From: Delphinus delphis
Lineage: Eukaryota > Chordata > Mammalia > Artiodactyla > Delphinidae
Direction: 5' to 3'
Length of the DNA: 64,000 bases
Assembly: GCF_949987515.2 (NCBI RefSeq)
Contig: NW_027192671.1
Location: forward strand, 1,798,001-1,862,000
Each line of letters starts with the position of its first letter. Position 1 is the first letter of the stretch. Positions 37,906 to 52,121 of this stretch are shown here, in pieces. Both the position numbers and the translations under genes were made by a program. The notes under the pieces were generated by a model. The model was not told where the DNA came from, made no database searches, and saw nothing but the letters and a program-made list of their open reading frames with translations.

Positions 37906-39485
37906 CTGTAATTCACAAACCTGCAGAGTTATAAATGACAGCTATCGTCCAAAAATAGACTGAAGTAAGGCTGCAAAGAGGACTTGAAAGCGGGGCAGAA
38001 TTGCAGGAAACCGATTTCAGGAGGTAGACTGGAATTGCATTGAAAGCATAGGAAAAGAGGCAGAACGTCCACAATGATGCACTTGGCCAAAAAGGGCGTA
38101 TGCGTTTTTTCCTGAATATATTCAGGAAAAAACGCATACGCCCTTTTTGGCCAACCAAGCAAGCTTGCAAAGGAAATCTGCAATACAATGAAGTCTCACT
38201 TCCCCCTGGTCAAAAGGGCCATCTGAAAAAAGTGTAAAATCCAGAAAGGCAGGACAGGCCATGGAGAACTGGGAGCCTTGTTATGTTGATGGGCGGGATG
38301 TAAATTGCCAACAGACACTTGGGAGAAGTGTATGGTGTTTCCTGAAACATCTAAAAAACAAACCAACAGAACCTAGGGCACTTCCACTTATGGTCCTATA
38401 GCTTAGGGAAATTAAAATCAAAAAGACACAGCCACCCCAAAGTTTGGAACGGCTCTGTTTACAAGAACCTCGTTTACAGTACAAGTTCAACATCGCAGAA
38501 AGTGAAAAATGGATAAAGAAGTTGTGGTATTCACTTACAAAGCAATATCACTCAGCAATGAGATCTGTGTCATCAGGCCCTTAGCAGCACAATGAGTGGA
38601 TTCAGGTATGATGATTCTAACTGAAATAAGTCACACAGAAAAAGAAACATCATAAGATATCAGTAATACACGGAATGGAAACTTGGCTACACAGGAACTG
38701 AATTACAGAACAGAACAGTGTCTCAAATTTAGAAAACCAACTTATGCTTGCTTAAGGGTAAAGGTGAGTTGGGGTGCTGCATAAAACCAGAGATTGAAAT
38801 GAGCACAGATAAAGTTCCTTAAGCCAAATATGGAATAGACAAGAGCTATTGCTTGCTCAACGAAATGGACTCAACACCGCATATTAAACGCCTAAGAATG
38901 TACCTGACTAGTAAGTATCTTAAAACCTATGGATTGCTATGTCTCCGAAAGAGAATCAAGCATGTGTACAGGGGCATAAACGCAGCAGTGATAGGATTGG
39001 AGAGGTTCGGTGAGCAAATGAAGACCCTTTGAAGTCATATTGCATGGTACCCATTCCACGGGTTTCAACTACCCAGGTTTTAGGTATTCTTCCTTCAGCT
39101 AAAACATGCATGTGGAACCCAGAGTATGATCAACAATGTGATCGGGAGACGTGTTCAAATATGTCTCAGTTTTCCTCCCCTGGTACTCGGGTGCAACATT
39201 CCAGACGCTTTACTAACACTATCCGGACTTGGAGAGTCAGTCCCTTTAACCTCCTGTTTGGCCCAGTTTGCAATTTCTGCGGAAGATGAACAGGAATAGC
39301 GAGAACCAATGAGAGGCTAGCTGGAGGTGTCTGGACGGGCAAATTTAACTCTCATTTCCCACCAGGAAGAGGAATTAACCAAAGGCTCATCGTGCCGTGC
39401 CAGAACCAGATTAGGGCCTGAAGACATCCTGCGGTTTTGCGGCCAGGTCACAAGAAAGCGAGTTGAAGAAAGGAGCTCAGGGGCA
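37906..39485 (+). repeat. Satellite unit 25 (1580 bp)
   Basis: L1 block type B. Palindrome 38083-38154 perfect. Shares ctgcaaagagg, gcaatacaatg, ccccctggtc and tatgttgatg with unit 30, five units on. Tail cccagagtatg. Confidence 0.97.
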
Positions 39486-41065
39486 CTGTAATTCACAAAC
39501 CTGCAGAGTTATAAATGACAGCTATCGTCCAAAAATAGACTGAAGTAAGGCTGCCAAGAGGACTTGAAAGCGGGGCAGAATTGCAGGAAACCGATTTCAG
39601 GAGGTAGACTGGAATTGCATTGAAAGCATAGGAAAAGAGGCAGAACGTCCACAATGATGCACTTGGCCAAAAAGGGCGTATGCGTTTTTTCCTGAATATA
39701 TTCAGGAAAAAACGCATACGCCCTTTTTGGCCAACCAAGCAAGCTTGCAAAGGAAATCTGCACTACAATGAAGTCTCACTTCCCCCCGGTCAAAAGGGCC
39801 ATCTGAAAAAAGTGTAAAATCCAGAAAGGCAGGACAGGCCATGGAGAACTGGGAGCCTTGTTATGCTGATGAGCGGGAAGTAAATTGCCCACAGACACTC
39901 AGGAGAAGTGTATGGTGTTTCCTGAAACATCTAAAAAACAAAGCAACAGAGCCTAGGGCACTTCCACTTATGGTCCTATAGCTTAGGGAATTTAAAATCA
40001 AAAAGACACAGCCACCCCAAAGTTTGGAACGGCTCTGTTTACAAGAATCTCGTTTACCGTACAAGTTCAACATCGCAGAAAGTGAAAAATGGATAAAGAA
40101 GTTGTGGTATTTACTTACAAAGCAATATCACTCAGCAATGAAATCTGTGTCATCAGGCCCTTAGCAGCACAATGAGTGGATTCAGGTATGATGATTCTAA
40201 CTGAAATAAGTCACACAGAAAAAGAAACATCATAAGATATCAGTAATACACGGAATGTAAACTTGGCTACACAGGAACTGAATTACAGAACAGAACAGGG
40301 TCTCAAATTTAGAAAACCAACTTATGCTTGCTTAAGGGTAAAGGTGAGTTGGGGTGCTGCATAAAACCAGAGATTGAAATGAGCACAGATAAAGTTCCTT
40401 AAGCCAAATATGGAATAGACAAGAGCTACTCCTTGCTCAACGAAATGGACTCAAAACCCCATATTAAACGCCTAAGAATGTACCTGACTAGTAAGTATCT
40501 TAAAACCTATGGATTGCTATGTCTCCGAAAGAGAATCAAGCATGTGTACAGGGGCATAAACGTAGCAGTGATAGGATTGGAGAGGTTCGGTGAGCAAATG
40601 AAGACCCTTTGAAGTCATATTGCATGGTACCCATTACACGGGTCTCAACTCTCCAGGTTTAAGGTATTCTTCCTTCAGCTAAAACATGCATGTGGAACCC
40701 AGAGTATGATCAACCATGTGATCGGGACACGTGTTCAAATATGTCTCAGTTTTCCTCCCCTGGTACTCGGGAGCAACAATCCAGACGCTTTACTAACACT
40801 CTCCCCACTTGGAGAGTCAGCGCCTTTAACCTCCTGTTTGGGCCAGTTTGCAATTTCTGCGGAAGATGAACAGGAATAGCGAAAACCAATGAGAGACTAG
40901 CTGGAGGTGTCTGGACGGGCAAATTTAACTCTCATTTCCCACCAGGAAGAGGAATTAACCAAAGGCTCAGCGTGCCGTGCCGGAACCAGATTAGGGCCTG
41001 AAGCCATCCTGCGGTGTTGCGGCCAGCTCACAAGAAAGCGAGTTGAAGAAAGGAGCTCAGGGGCA
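39486..41065 (+). repeat. Satellite unit 26 (1580 bp)
   Basis: L1 block type B with one A-like position (ccgtacaag) and gggaatttaaaatc. Palindrome 39663-39734 perfect. Tail cccagagtatg; gggagcaacaatcc is shared with unit 30. Confidence 0.97.
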
Positions 41066-42645
41066 CTGTAATTCACAAACCTGCAGAGTTATAAATGACA
41101 GCTATCGTCCAAAAATAGACTGAAGTAAGGCTGCCAAGAGGACTTGAAAGTGGGGCAGAATTGCAGGAAACCGATTTCAGGAGGTAGACTGGAATTGCAT
41201 TGAAAGCATAGGAAAAGAGGCAGAACGTCCACAATGATGCACTTGGCCAAAAAGGGCGTATGCGTTTTTTCCTGAATATATTCAGGAAAAAACGCATACG
41301 CCCTTTTTGGCCAACCAAGCAAGCTTGCAAAGGAAATCTGCACTACAATGAAGTCTCACTTCCCCCCGGTCAAAAGGGCCATCTGAAAAAAGTGTAAAAT
41401 CCAGAAAGGCAGGACAGGCCATGGAGAACAGGGAGCCTTGTTATGCTGATGGGCGGGATGTAAATTGCCAACAGACACTCGGGAGAAGTGTATGCTGTTT
41501 CCTGAAACATCTAAAAAACAAAGCAACAGAGCCTAGGGCACTTCCACTTATGGTCCTATAGTTTAGGGAATTTAAAATCAAAAAGACACAGCCACCCCAA
41601 AGTTTGGAACGGCTCTGTTTACAAGAACCTCGTTTACAGTACAAGTTCAACATCGCAGAAAGTGAAAAATGGATAAAGAAGTTGTGGTATTTACTTACAA
41701 AGCAATATCACTCAGCAATGAAATCTGTGTCATCAGGCCCTTAGCAGCACAATGAGTGGATTCAGGTATGATGATTCTAACTGAAATAAGTCACACAGAA
41801 AAAGAAACATCATAAGATATCAGTAATACACGGAATGTAAACTTGGCTACACAGGAACTGAATTACAGAACAGAACAGGGTCTCAAATTTAGAAAACCAA
41901 CTTATTCTTGCTTAAGGGTAAAGGTGAGTTGGGGTGCTGCATAAAACCAGAGATTGAAATGAGCACAGATAAAGTTCCTTAAGCCAAATATGGAATAGAC
42001 AAGAGGTACTCCTTGCTCAACGAAATGGACTCAACACCCCATATTAAACTCCTAAGAATGTACCTGACTAGTAAGTATCTTAAAACCTATGGATTGCTAT
42101 GTCTCCGAAAGAGAATCAAGCATGTGTACAGGGGCATAAACGCAGCAGTGATAGGATTGGAGAGGTTCGGTGAGCAAATGAAGACCCTTTGAAGTCATAT
42201 TGCATGGTACCCATTCCACGGGTTTCAACTACCCAGGTTTAAGGTATTCTTCCTTCAGCTAAAACATGCATGTGGAACCTAGAGTATGATCAACCATGTG
42301 ATCGGGAGACGTGTTCAAATATGTCTCAGTTTTCGTACCCTGGTACTCGGGTGCAACATTCCAGACGCTTTACTAACACTCTCCCGACTTGGAGAGTCAG
42401 TCCCTTTAACCTCCTGTTTGGCCCAGTTTGCAATTTCTGCGGAAGATGAACAGGAATAGCGAGAACCAATGAGAGGCTAGCTGGAGGTGTCTGGACCGGC
42501 AAATTTAACTCTCATTTCCCACCAGGAAGAGGAATTAACCAAAGGCTCAGCGTGCCGTGCCGGAACCAGATTAGGGCCTGAAGCCATCCTGCGGTGTTGC
42601 GGCCAGCTCAAAAGAAAGCGAGTTGAAGAAAGGAGCTCAGGGGCA
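41066..42645 (+). repeat. Satellite unit 27 (1580 bp)
   Basis: L1 block type B, close to unit 24 (tatgctgtttcc, gggaatttaaaatc, aagaggtactcc). Palindrome 41243-41314 perfect. Tail cctagagtatg with gtaccc. Confidence 0.97.
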
Positions 42646-44225
42646 CTGTAATTCACAAACCTGCAGAGTTATAAATGACAGCTATCGTCCAAAAATAGAC
42701 TGAAGTAAGGCTGCCAAGAGGACTTGAAAGCGGGGCAGAATTGCAGGAAACCGATTTCAGGAGGTAGACTGGAATTGCACTGAAAGCATAGGAAAAGAGG
42801 CAGAACGTCCACAATGATGCACTTGGCCAAAAAGGGCGTATGCGTTTTTTCCTGAATATATTCAGGAAAAAACGCATACGCCCTTTTTGGCCAACCAAGC
42901 AAGCTTGCAAAGGAAATCTGCACTACAATGAAGTCTCACTTCCCCCCGGTCAAAAGGGCCATCTGAAAAAAGTGTAAAATCCAGAAAGGCAGGACAGGCC
43001 ATGGAGAACTGGGAGCCTTGTTATGCTGATGGGCGGGATGTAAATTGCCAACAACCACTCGGGAGAAGTGTATGGTGTTTCCTGAAACATCTAAAAAACA
43101 AAGCAACAGAACCTAGGGCACTTCCACTTATGGTCCTATAGCTTAGGGAAATTAAAATCAAAAAGACACAACCACCCCAAAGTTTGGAACGGCTCTGTTT
43201 ACAAGAACCTCGTTTACAGTACAAGTTCAACATCGCAGAAAGTGAAAAATGGATAAAGAAGTTGTGGTATTTACTTACAAAGCAATATCACTCAGCAATG
43301 AAATCTGTGTCATCAGGCCCTTAGCAGCACAATGAGTGGATTCAGGTATGATGATTCTAAATGAAATAAGTCACACAGAAAAAGAAACATCATAAGATAT
43401 CAGTAATACACAGAATGGAAACTGGGCTACACAGGAACTGAATTACAGAACAGAACAGGGTCTCAAATTTAGAAAACCAACTTATGCTTGCTTAAGGGTA
43501 AAGGTGAGTTGGGGTGCTGCATAAAACCAGAGATTGAAATGAGCACAGATAAAGTTCCTTAAGTCAAATATGGAATAGACAAGAGCTACTCCTTGCTCAA
43601 CGAAATGGACTCAACACCGCATATTAAACGCCTAAGAATGTACCTGACTAGTAAGTATCTTAAAACCTATGGATTGCTATGTCTCCGAAAGAGAATCAAG
43701 CATGTGTACAGGGGCATAAACGCAGCAGTGATAGGATTGGAGAGGTTCGGTGAGCAAATGAAGACCCTTTGAAGTCATATTGCATGGTACCCATTCCACG
43801 GGTTTCAACTACCCAGGTTTAAGGTATTCTTCCTTCAGCTAAAACATGCATGTGGAACCTAGAGTATGATCAACCATGTGATCGGGAGACGTGTTCAAAT
43901 ATGTCTCAGTTTTCGTACCCTGGTACTCGGGTGCAACATTCCAGACGCTTTACTAACACTCTCCCGACTTGGAGAGTCAGTCCCTTTAACCTCCTGTTTG
44001 GCCCAGTTTGCAATTTCTGCGGAAGATGAACAGGAATAGCGAGAACCAATGAGAGGCTAGCTGGAGGTGTCTGGACGGGCAAATTTAACTCTCATTTCCC
44101 ACCAGGAAGAGGAATTAACCAAAGGCTCAGCGTGCCGTGCCGGAACCAGATTAGGGCCTGAAGACATCCTGCGGTGTTGCGGCCAGCTCACAAGAAAGCG
44201 AGTTTAAGAAAGGAGCTCAGGGGCA
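42646..44225 (+). repeat. Satellite unit 28 (1580 bp)
   Basis: L1 block type B. Palindrome 42823-42894 perfect. Few private changes, so it is close to the majority sequence. Tail cctagagtatg with gtaccc. Confidence 0.97.
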
Positions 44226-45805
44226 CTGTAATTCACAAACCTGCAGAGTTATAAATGACAGCTATCGTCCAAAAATATACTGAAGTAAGGCTGCCAAGAG
44301 GACTTGAAAGCGGGGCAGAATTGCAGGAAACCGATTTCAGGAGTTCGACTGGAATTGCATTGAAAGCATAGGAAAAGAGGCAGAACGTCCACAATGATGC
44401 ACTTGGCCAAAAAGGGCGTATGCGTTTTTTCCTGAATATATTCAGGAAAAAACGCATACGCCCTTTTTGGCCAACCAAGCAAGCTTGCAAAGGAAATCTG
44501 CACTACAATGAAGTCTCACTTCCCCCCGGTCAAAAGGGCCATCTGAAAAAAGTGTAAAATCCAGAAAGGCAGGACAGGCCATGGAGAACTGGGAGCCTTG
44601 TTATGCTGATGGGCGGGATGTAAATTGCCAACAGACACTCGGGAGAAGTGTATGGTGTTTCCTGAAACATCTAAAAAACAAACCAACAGAACCTAGGGCA
44701 CTGCCACTTATGGTCCTATAGCTTAGGGAAATTAAAATCAAAAAGACTCAGCCACCCCAAAGTTTGGGACGCCTCTGTTTACAAGAACCTCGTTTACAGT
44801 ACAAGTTCAACATCGCAGAAAGTGAAAAATGGATAAAGAAGTTGTGGTATTTACTTACAAAGCAATATCACTCAGCAATGAAATCTGTGTCATCAGGCCC
44901 TTAGCAGCACAATGAGTGGATTCAGGTATGATGATTCTAACTGAAATAAGTCACACAGAAAAAGAAACATCATAAGATATCAGTAATACACGGAATGGAA
45001 ACTTGGCTACACAGGAACTGAATTACAGAACAGAACAGGGTCTCAAATTTAGAAAACCAACTTATTCTTGCTTAAGGGTAAAGGTGAGTTGGGGTGCTGC
45101 ATAAAACCAGAGATTGAAATGAGCACAGATAAAGTTTCTTAAGCCAAATATGGAATAGACAAGAACTACTCCTTGCTCAATGAAATGGACTCAACACCGC
45201 ATATTAAACGCCTAAGAATGTACCTGACTAGTAAGTATCTTAAAACCTATAGATAGCTATGTCTCCGAAAGAGAATCAAGCATGTGTACAGGGGCATAAA
45301 CGCAGCAGTGATAGGATTGGAGAGGTTCGGTGAGCAAATGAAGACCCTTTGAAGTCATATTGCATGGTACCCATTCCACGGATTTCAACTACCCAGGTTT
45401 AAGGTATTCTTCCTTCAGCTAAAACATGCATGTGGAACCCAGAGTATGATCAACCATGTGATCGGGAGACGTGTTCAAATATGTCTCAGTTTTCGGACCC
45501 TGGTACTCGGGTGCAACATTCCAGACGCTTTACTAACACTCTCCCGACTTGGAGAGTCAGTCCCTTTAACCTCCTGTTTGGTCCAGTTTGCAATTTCTGC
45601 GGAAGATGAACAGGAATAGCGAGAACCAATGAGAGACTAGCTGGAGGTGTCTGGACGGGCAAATTTAACTCTCATTTCCCACCAGGAAGAGGAATTAACC
45701 AAAGGCTCAGCGTGCCGTGCCGGAACCAGATTAGGGCCTGAAGCCATCCTGCGGTGTTGCGGCCAGCTCACAAGAAAGCGAGTTGAAGAAAGGAGCTCAG
45801 GGGCA
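44226..45805 (+). repeat. Satellite unit 29 (1580 bp)
   Basis: L1 block type B with gggacgcctctg. Palindrome 44403-44474 perfect. Private caggagttcgactgg in the left block. Tail cccagagtatg with ttttcggaccc. Confidence 0.97.
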
Positions 45806-47385
45806 CTGTAATTCACAAACCTGCAGAGTTATAAATGACAGCTATCGTCCAAAAATAGACTGAAGTAAGGCTGCAAAGAGGACTTGAAAGCGGGGCAGAA
45901 TTGCAGGAAACCGATTTCAGGAGGTAGACTGGAATTGCATTGAAAGCATAGGAAAAGAGGCAGAACGTCCACAATGATGCACTTGGCCAAAAAGGGCGTA
46001 TGCGTTTTTTCCTGAATATATTCAGGAAAAAACGCATACGCCCTTTTTGTCCAACCAAGCAAGCTTGCAAAGGAAATCTGCAATACAATGAAGTCTCACT
46101 TCCCCCTGGTCAAAAGGGCCATCTGAAAAAAGTGTAAAATCCAGAAAGGCAGGACAGGCCATGGAGAACTGGGAGCCTTGTTATGTTGATGGGCAGGATG
46201 TAAATTGCCAACAGACACTTGGGAGAAGTGTATGGTGTTTCCTGAAACATCTAAAAAACAAACCAACAGAACCTAGGGCACTTCCACTTATGGTCCTATA
46301 GCTTAGGGAAATTAAAATAAAAAAGACACAGCCATCCCAAAGTTTGGAACGGCTCTGTTTACAAGAACCTCGTTTACAGTACAAGTTCAACATCGCAGAA
46401 AGTGAAAAATGGATAAAGAAGTTGTGGTATTCACTTACAAAGCAATATCACTCAGCAATGAGATCTGTGTCATCAGGCCCTTAGCAGCACAATGAGTGGA
46501 TTCAGGTATGATGATTCTAACTGAAATAAGTCACACAGAAAAAGAAACATCATAAGATATCAGTAATACACGGAATGGAAACTTGGCTACACAGGAACTG
46601 AATTACAGAACAGAACAGGGTCTCAAATTTAGAAAACCAACTTATGCTTGCTTAAGGGGAAAGGTGAGTTGGGGTGCTGCATAAAACCAGAGATTGAAAT
46701 GAGCACAGATAAAGTTCCTTAAGTCAAATATGGAATAGACAAGAGCTACTCCTTGCTCAACGAAATGGACTCAACACCGCATATTAGACGCCTAAGAATG
46801 TACCTGACTAGTAAGTATCTTAAAACCTATGGATTGCTATGTCTCCGAAAGAGAATCAAGAATGTGTACAGGGGCATAAACACAGCAGTGATAGGATTGG
46901 AGAGGTTCGGTGAGCAAATGAAGACCCTTTGAAGTCATATTGCATGGTACCCATTCCACGGGTTTCAACTACCCAGGTTTTAGGTATTCTTCCTTCAGCT
47001 AAAACATGCATGTGGAACCCAGAGTATGATCAACCATGTGAACGGGAGACGTGTTCAAATATGTCTCAGTTTTCCTCCCCTGGTACTCGGGAGCAACAAT
47101 CCAGACGCTTTACTAACACTCTCCCCACTTGGAGAGTCAGCGCCTTTAACCTCCTGTTTGGCCCAGTTTGCAATTTCTGCGGAAGATGAACAGGAATAGC
47201 GAGAACCAATGAGAGACTAGCTGGAGGTGTCTGGACGGGCAAATTTAACTCTCATTTCCCACCAGGAAGAGGAATTAACCAAAGGCTCAGCGTGCCGTGC
47301 CGGAACCAGATTAGGGCCTGAAGCCATCCTGCGGTGTTGCGGCCAGCTCACAAGAAAGCGAGTTGAAGAAAGGAGCTCAGGGGCA
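45806..47385 (+). repeat. Satellite unit 30 (1580 bp)
   Basis: L1 block type B, near copy of unit 25. Palindrome 45983-46054 has one right-arm change (tttttgtccaa). The tail differs from unit 25 (gaacggg, gggagcaacaatcc), so the copy tract ends within the unit. Confidence 0.97.
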
Positions 47386-48963
47386 CTGTAATTCACAAAC
47401 CTGCAGAGTTATAAATGACAGCTATCGTCCAAAAATAGACTGAAGTAAGGCTGCCAAGAGGACTTGAAAGTGGGGCAGAATTGCAGGAAACCGATTTCAG
47501 GAGGTAGACTGGAATTGCATTGAAAGCATAGGAAAAGAGGCAGAACGTCCACAATGATGCACTTGGCCAAAAAGGGCGTATGCGTTTTTTCCTGAATATA
47601 TTCAGGAAAAAACGCATACGCCCTTTTTGGCCAACCAAGCAAGCTTGCAAAGGAAATCTGCACTACAATGAAGTCTCACTTCCCCCCGGTCAAAAGGGCC
47701 ATCTGAAAAAAGTGTAAAATCCAGAAAGGCAGGACAGGCCATGGAGAACAGGGAGCCTTGTTATGCTGATGGGCAGGATGTAAATTGCCAACAACCACTC
47801 GGGAGAAGTGTATGGTGTTTCCTGAAACATCTAAAAAACAAAGCAACAGAGCCTAGGGCACTGCCACTTATGGTCCTATAGCTTAGGGAAATTAAAATCA
47901 AAAAGACACAGCCACCCCAAAGTTTGGGACGCCTCTGTTTACAAGAACCTCGTTTACAGTACAAGTTCAACATCGCAGAAAGTGAAAAATGGATAAAGAA
48001 GTTGTGGTATTTACTTACAAAGCAATATCACTCAGCAATGAAATCTGTGTCATCAGGCCCTTAGCAGCACAATGAGTGGATTCAGGTATGATGATTCTAA
48101 CTGAAATAAGTCACACAGAAAAAGAAACATCATAAGATATCAGTAATACACGGAATGTAAACTTGGCTACACAGGAACTGAATTCCAAAACAGAACAGGG
48201 TCTCAAATTTAGAAGACCAACTTATGCTTGCTTAAGGGGAAAGGTGAGTTGGGGTGCTGCATAAAACCAGAGATTGAAATGAGCACAGATAAAGTTCCTT
48301 AAGCCAAATATGGAATAGACAAGAGCTACTCCTTGCTCAACGAAATGGACTCAACACCGCATATTAAATGCCTAAGAATGTACCTGACTAGTAAGTATCG
48401 TAAAACCTATGGATTGCTATGTCTCCAAAAGAGAATCAAGCATGTGTACAGGGGCATAAACGCAGCAGTGATAGGATTGGAGAGGTTCGGTGAGCAATGA
48501 AGACCCTTTGAAGTCATATTGCATGGTACCCATTACACGGGTCTCAACTACCCAGGTTTTAGGTATTCTTCCTTCAGCTAAAACATGCATGTGGAATCCA
48601 AGTATGATCAACCATGTGAATGGGAGACGTGTTCAAATATGTCTCAGTTTTCCTCCCCTGGTACTCGGGTGCAACATTCCAGACGCTTTACTAACACTCT
48701 CCCCACTTGGAGAGTCAGCGCCTTTAACCTCCTGTTTGGCCCAGTTTGCAATTTCTGCGGAAGATGAACAGGAATAGCGAGAACCAATGAGAGACTAGCT
48801 GGAGGTGTCTGGACGGGCAAATTTAACTCTCATTTCCCACCAGGAAGAGGAAATAACCAAAGGCTCAGCGTGCAGTGCCGGAACCAGATTAGGGCCTGAA
48901 GCCATCCTGCGGTGTTGCGGTCAGCTCACAAGAAAGCAAGTTGAAGAAAGGAGCTCAGGGGCA
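47386..48963 (+). repeat. Satellite unit 31 (1578 bp)
   Basis: L1 block type B with gggacgcctctg. Palindrome 47563-47634 perfect. The downstream part carries agaagaccaac, the 1-bp deletion gagcaatgaag and aatccaagtatg, all shared with unit 33 and, in part, unit 36. Confidence 0.97.
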
Positions 48964-50543
48964 CTGTAATTCACAAACCTTCAGAGTTATAAATGACACC
49001 TATCATCCAAAAATAGACTGAGGTAAGGCTGCCAAGAGGACTTGAAAGCGGGGCAGAATTGCAGGAAACCGATTTCAGGAGGTAGACTGGAATTGCATTG
49101 AAAGCATAGGAAAAGAGGCAGAACGTCCACAATGATGCACTTGGCCAAAAAGGGCGTATGCGTTTTTTCCTGAATATATTCAGGAAAAAACGCATACGCC
49201 CTTTTTGGCCAACCAAGCAAACTTGCAAAGGAAATCTGCACTACAATGAAGTCTCACTTCTCCCCGGTCAAAAGGGCCATCTGAAAAAAGTGTAAAATCC
49301 AGAAAGGCAGGACAGGCCATGGAGAACTGGGAGCCTTGTTATGCTGATGGGCGGGATGTAAATTGCGAACAGACACTCAGGAGAAGTGTATGGTGTTTCC
49401 TGAAACATCTAAAAAACAAAGCAACAGAGCCTAGGGCACTTCCACTTAAGGTCCTATAGCTTAGGGAAATTAAAATCAAAAAGACACAGCCACCCCAAAG
49501 TTTGGGACGCCTCCGTTTACAAGAACCTCGTTTACTGTACAAGTTCAATATCACAGAAAGTGAAAAATGGATAAAGAACTTGTGGTACTTACGTACAATG
49601 CAGTATCACTCCGCAATGAAATCTATGTCATCAGGCCCGTAGCAGCATAATGAGTGGATTCAGGTACGATGATTCTAACTGAAATAAGTCACACAGAAAA
49701 AGAAACATCATAAGATATCACTAATACACGGAATGTAACCTTGGCTACACAGGAACTGCATTCCAAAACAGAACAGGGTCTCAAATTTAGAAAACCAACT
49801 TATGCTTGCTTAAGGGGAAAGGTGAGTTGGGGTGCTGCATAAAACCAGAGATTGAAATGAGTACAGATAAAGTTCCTTAAGCCAAATATGGAATAGACAA
49901 GAGCTACTCCTTGCTCAACGAAATGGACTCAACACCGCATATTAAACGCCTAAGAATGTACCTGACTAGTAAGTATCTTAAAACCTATAGATTGCTATGT
50001 CTCCGAAAGAGAATCAAGCATGTGTACAGGGGCATAAACGCAGCAGTGATAGGATTGGAGAGGTTTGGTGAGCAAATGAAGACCCTTTGAAGTCATATTG
50101 CATGGTACCCATTACACGGGTCTCAACTCTCCAGGTTTAAGGTATTCTTCCTTCAGCTAAAACATGCATGTGGAACTCAGAGTATGATCAACCATGTGAA
50201 CGGGAGACGTGTTCAAATATGTCTCAGTTTTCCTCCCCTGGTACTCGGGTGCAACATTCCAGACGCTTTCCTAACACTATCCGGACTTGGAGGGTCAGTC
50301 CCTTTAACCTCCTGTTTGGCCCAGTTTGCAATTTCTGCGGAAGATGAACAGGAATAGCGAGAACCAATGAGAGGCTAGCTGGAGGTGTCTGGACGGGCAA
50401 ATTTAACTCTCATTTCCCACCAGGAAGTGGAATTAACTAAAGGCTCAGCGTGCCATGCCAGAACCAGATTAGGGCCTGAAGCCATCCTGCGGTGTTGCGG
50501 CCAGCTCACAAGAAAGCGAGTTGAAGAAAGGAGCTCAGGGGCA
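48964..50543 (+). repeat. Satellite unit 32 (1580 bp)
   Basis: L1 block type A. The left block has ccttcagag (PstI site lost) and gacacctatcatcc, shared with units 34 and 37. Palindrome 49141-49212 perfect; HindIII palindrome lost. Confidence 0.97.
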
Positions 50544-52121
50544 CTGTAATTCACAAACCTGCAGAGTTATAAATGACAGCTATCGTCCAAAAATAGACTG
50601 AAGTAAGGCTGCCAAGAGGACTTGAATGCGGGGCAGAATTGCAGGAAACCGATTTCAGGAGGTAGACTGGAATTGCATTGAAAGCATAGGAAAAGAGGCA
50701 GAAAGTCCACAATGATGCACTTGGCCAAAAAGGGCGTATGCGTTTTTTCCTGAATATATTCAGGAAAAAACGCATACGCCCTTTTTGGCCAACCAAGCAA
50801 GCTTGCAAAGGAAATCTGCACTACAATGAAGTCTCACTTCCCCCCGGTCAAAAGGGCCATCTGAAAAAAGTGTAAAATCCAGAAAGGCAGGACAGGCCAT
50901 GGAGAACTGGGAGCCTTGTTATGCTGATGGGCGGGATGTAAATTGCCAACAGACACTCGGGAGAAGTGTATGGTGTTTCCTGAAACATCGAAAAAACAAA
51001 GCAACAGAGCCTAGGGCACTTCCACTTATGGTCCTATAGCTTAGGGAAATTAAAATCAAAAAGACACAGCCACCCCAAAGTTTGGAACGGCTCTGTTTAC
51101 AAGAACCTCGTTTACAGTACAAGTTCAACATCGCAGAAAGTGAAAAATGGATAAAGAAGTTGTGGTATTTACTTACAAAGCAATATCACTCAGCAATGAA
51201 ATCTGTGTCATCAGGCCCTTAGCAGCACAATGAGTGGATTCAGGTATGATGATTCTAACTGAAATAAGTCACACAGAAAAAGAAACATCATAAGATATCA
51301 GTAATACACGGAATGTAAACTTGGCTACACAGGAACTGAATTCCAAAACAGAACAGGGTCTCAAATTTAGAAGACCAACTTATGCTTGCTTAAGGGTAAA
51401 GGTGAGTTGGGGTGCTGCATAAAACCAGAGATTGAAATGAGCACAGATAAAGTTCCTTAAGCCAAATATGGAATAGACAAGAGCTACTCCTTGCTCAACG
51501 AAATGGACTCAACACCGCATATTAAACGCCTAAGAATGTACCTGACTAGTAAGTATCGTAAAACCTATGGATTGCTATGTCTCCAAAAGAGAATCAAGCA
51601 TGTGTACAGGGGCATAAACGCAGCAGTGATAGGATTGGAGAGGTTCGGTGAGCAATGAAGACCCTTTGAAGTCATATTGCATGGTACCCATTACACGGGT
51701 CTCAACTACCCAGGTTTTAGGTATTCTTCCTTCAGCTAAAACATGCATGTGGAATCCAAGTATGATCAACCATGTGAATGGGAGACGTGTTCAAATATGT
51801 CTCAGTTTTCCTCCCCTGGTACTCGGGTGCAACATTCCAGATGCTTTACTAACACTCTCCCCACTTGGAGAGTCAGCGCCTTTAACCTCCTGTTTGGCCC
51901 AGTTTGCAATTTCTGCGGAAGATGAACAGGAATAGCGAGAACCAATGAGAGACTAGCTGGAGGTGTCTGGACGGGCAAATTTAACTCTCATTTCCCACCA
52001 GGAAGAGGAAATAACCAAAGGCTCAGCGTGCAGTGCCGGAACCAGATTAGGGCCTGAAGCCATCCTGCGGTGTTGCGGTCAGCTCACAAGAAAGCGAGTT
52101 GAAGAAAGGAGCTCAGGGGCA
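50544..52121 (+). repeat. Satellite unit 33 (1578 bp)
   Basis: L1 block type B. Palindrome 50721-50792 perfect. Downstream half nearly the same as unit 31 (gagcaatgaag deletion, aatccaagtatg). Confidence 0.97.
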
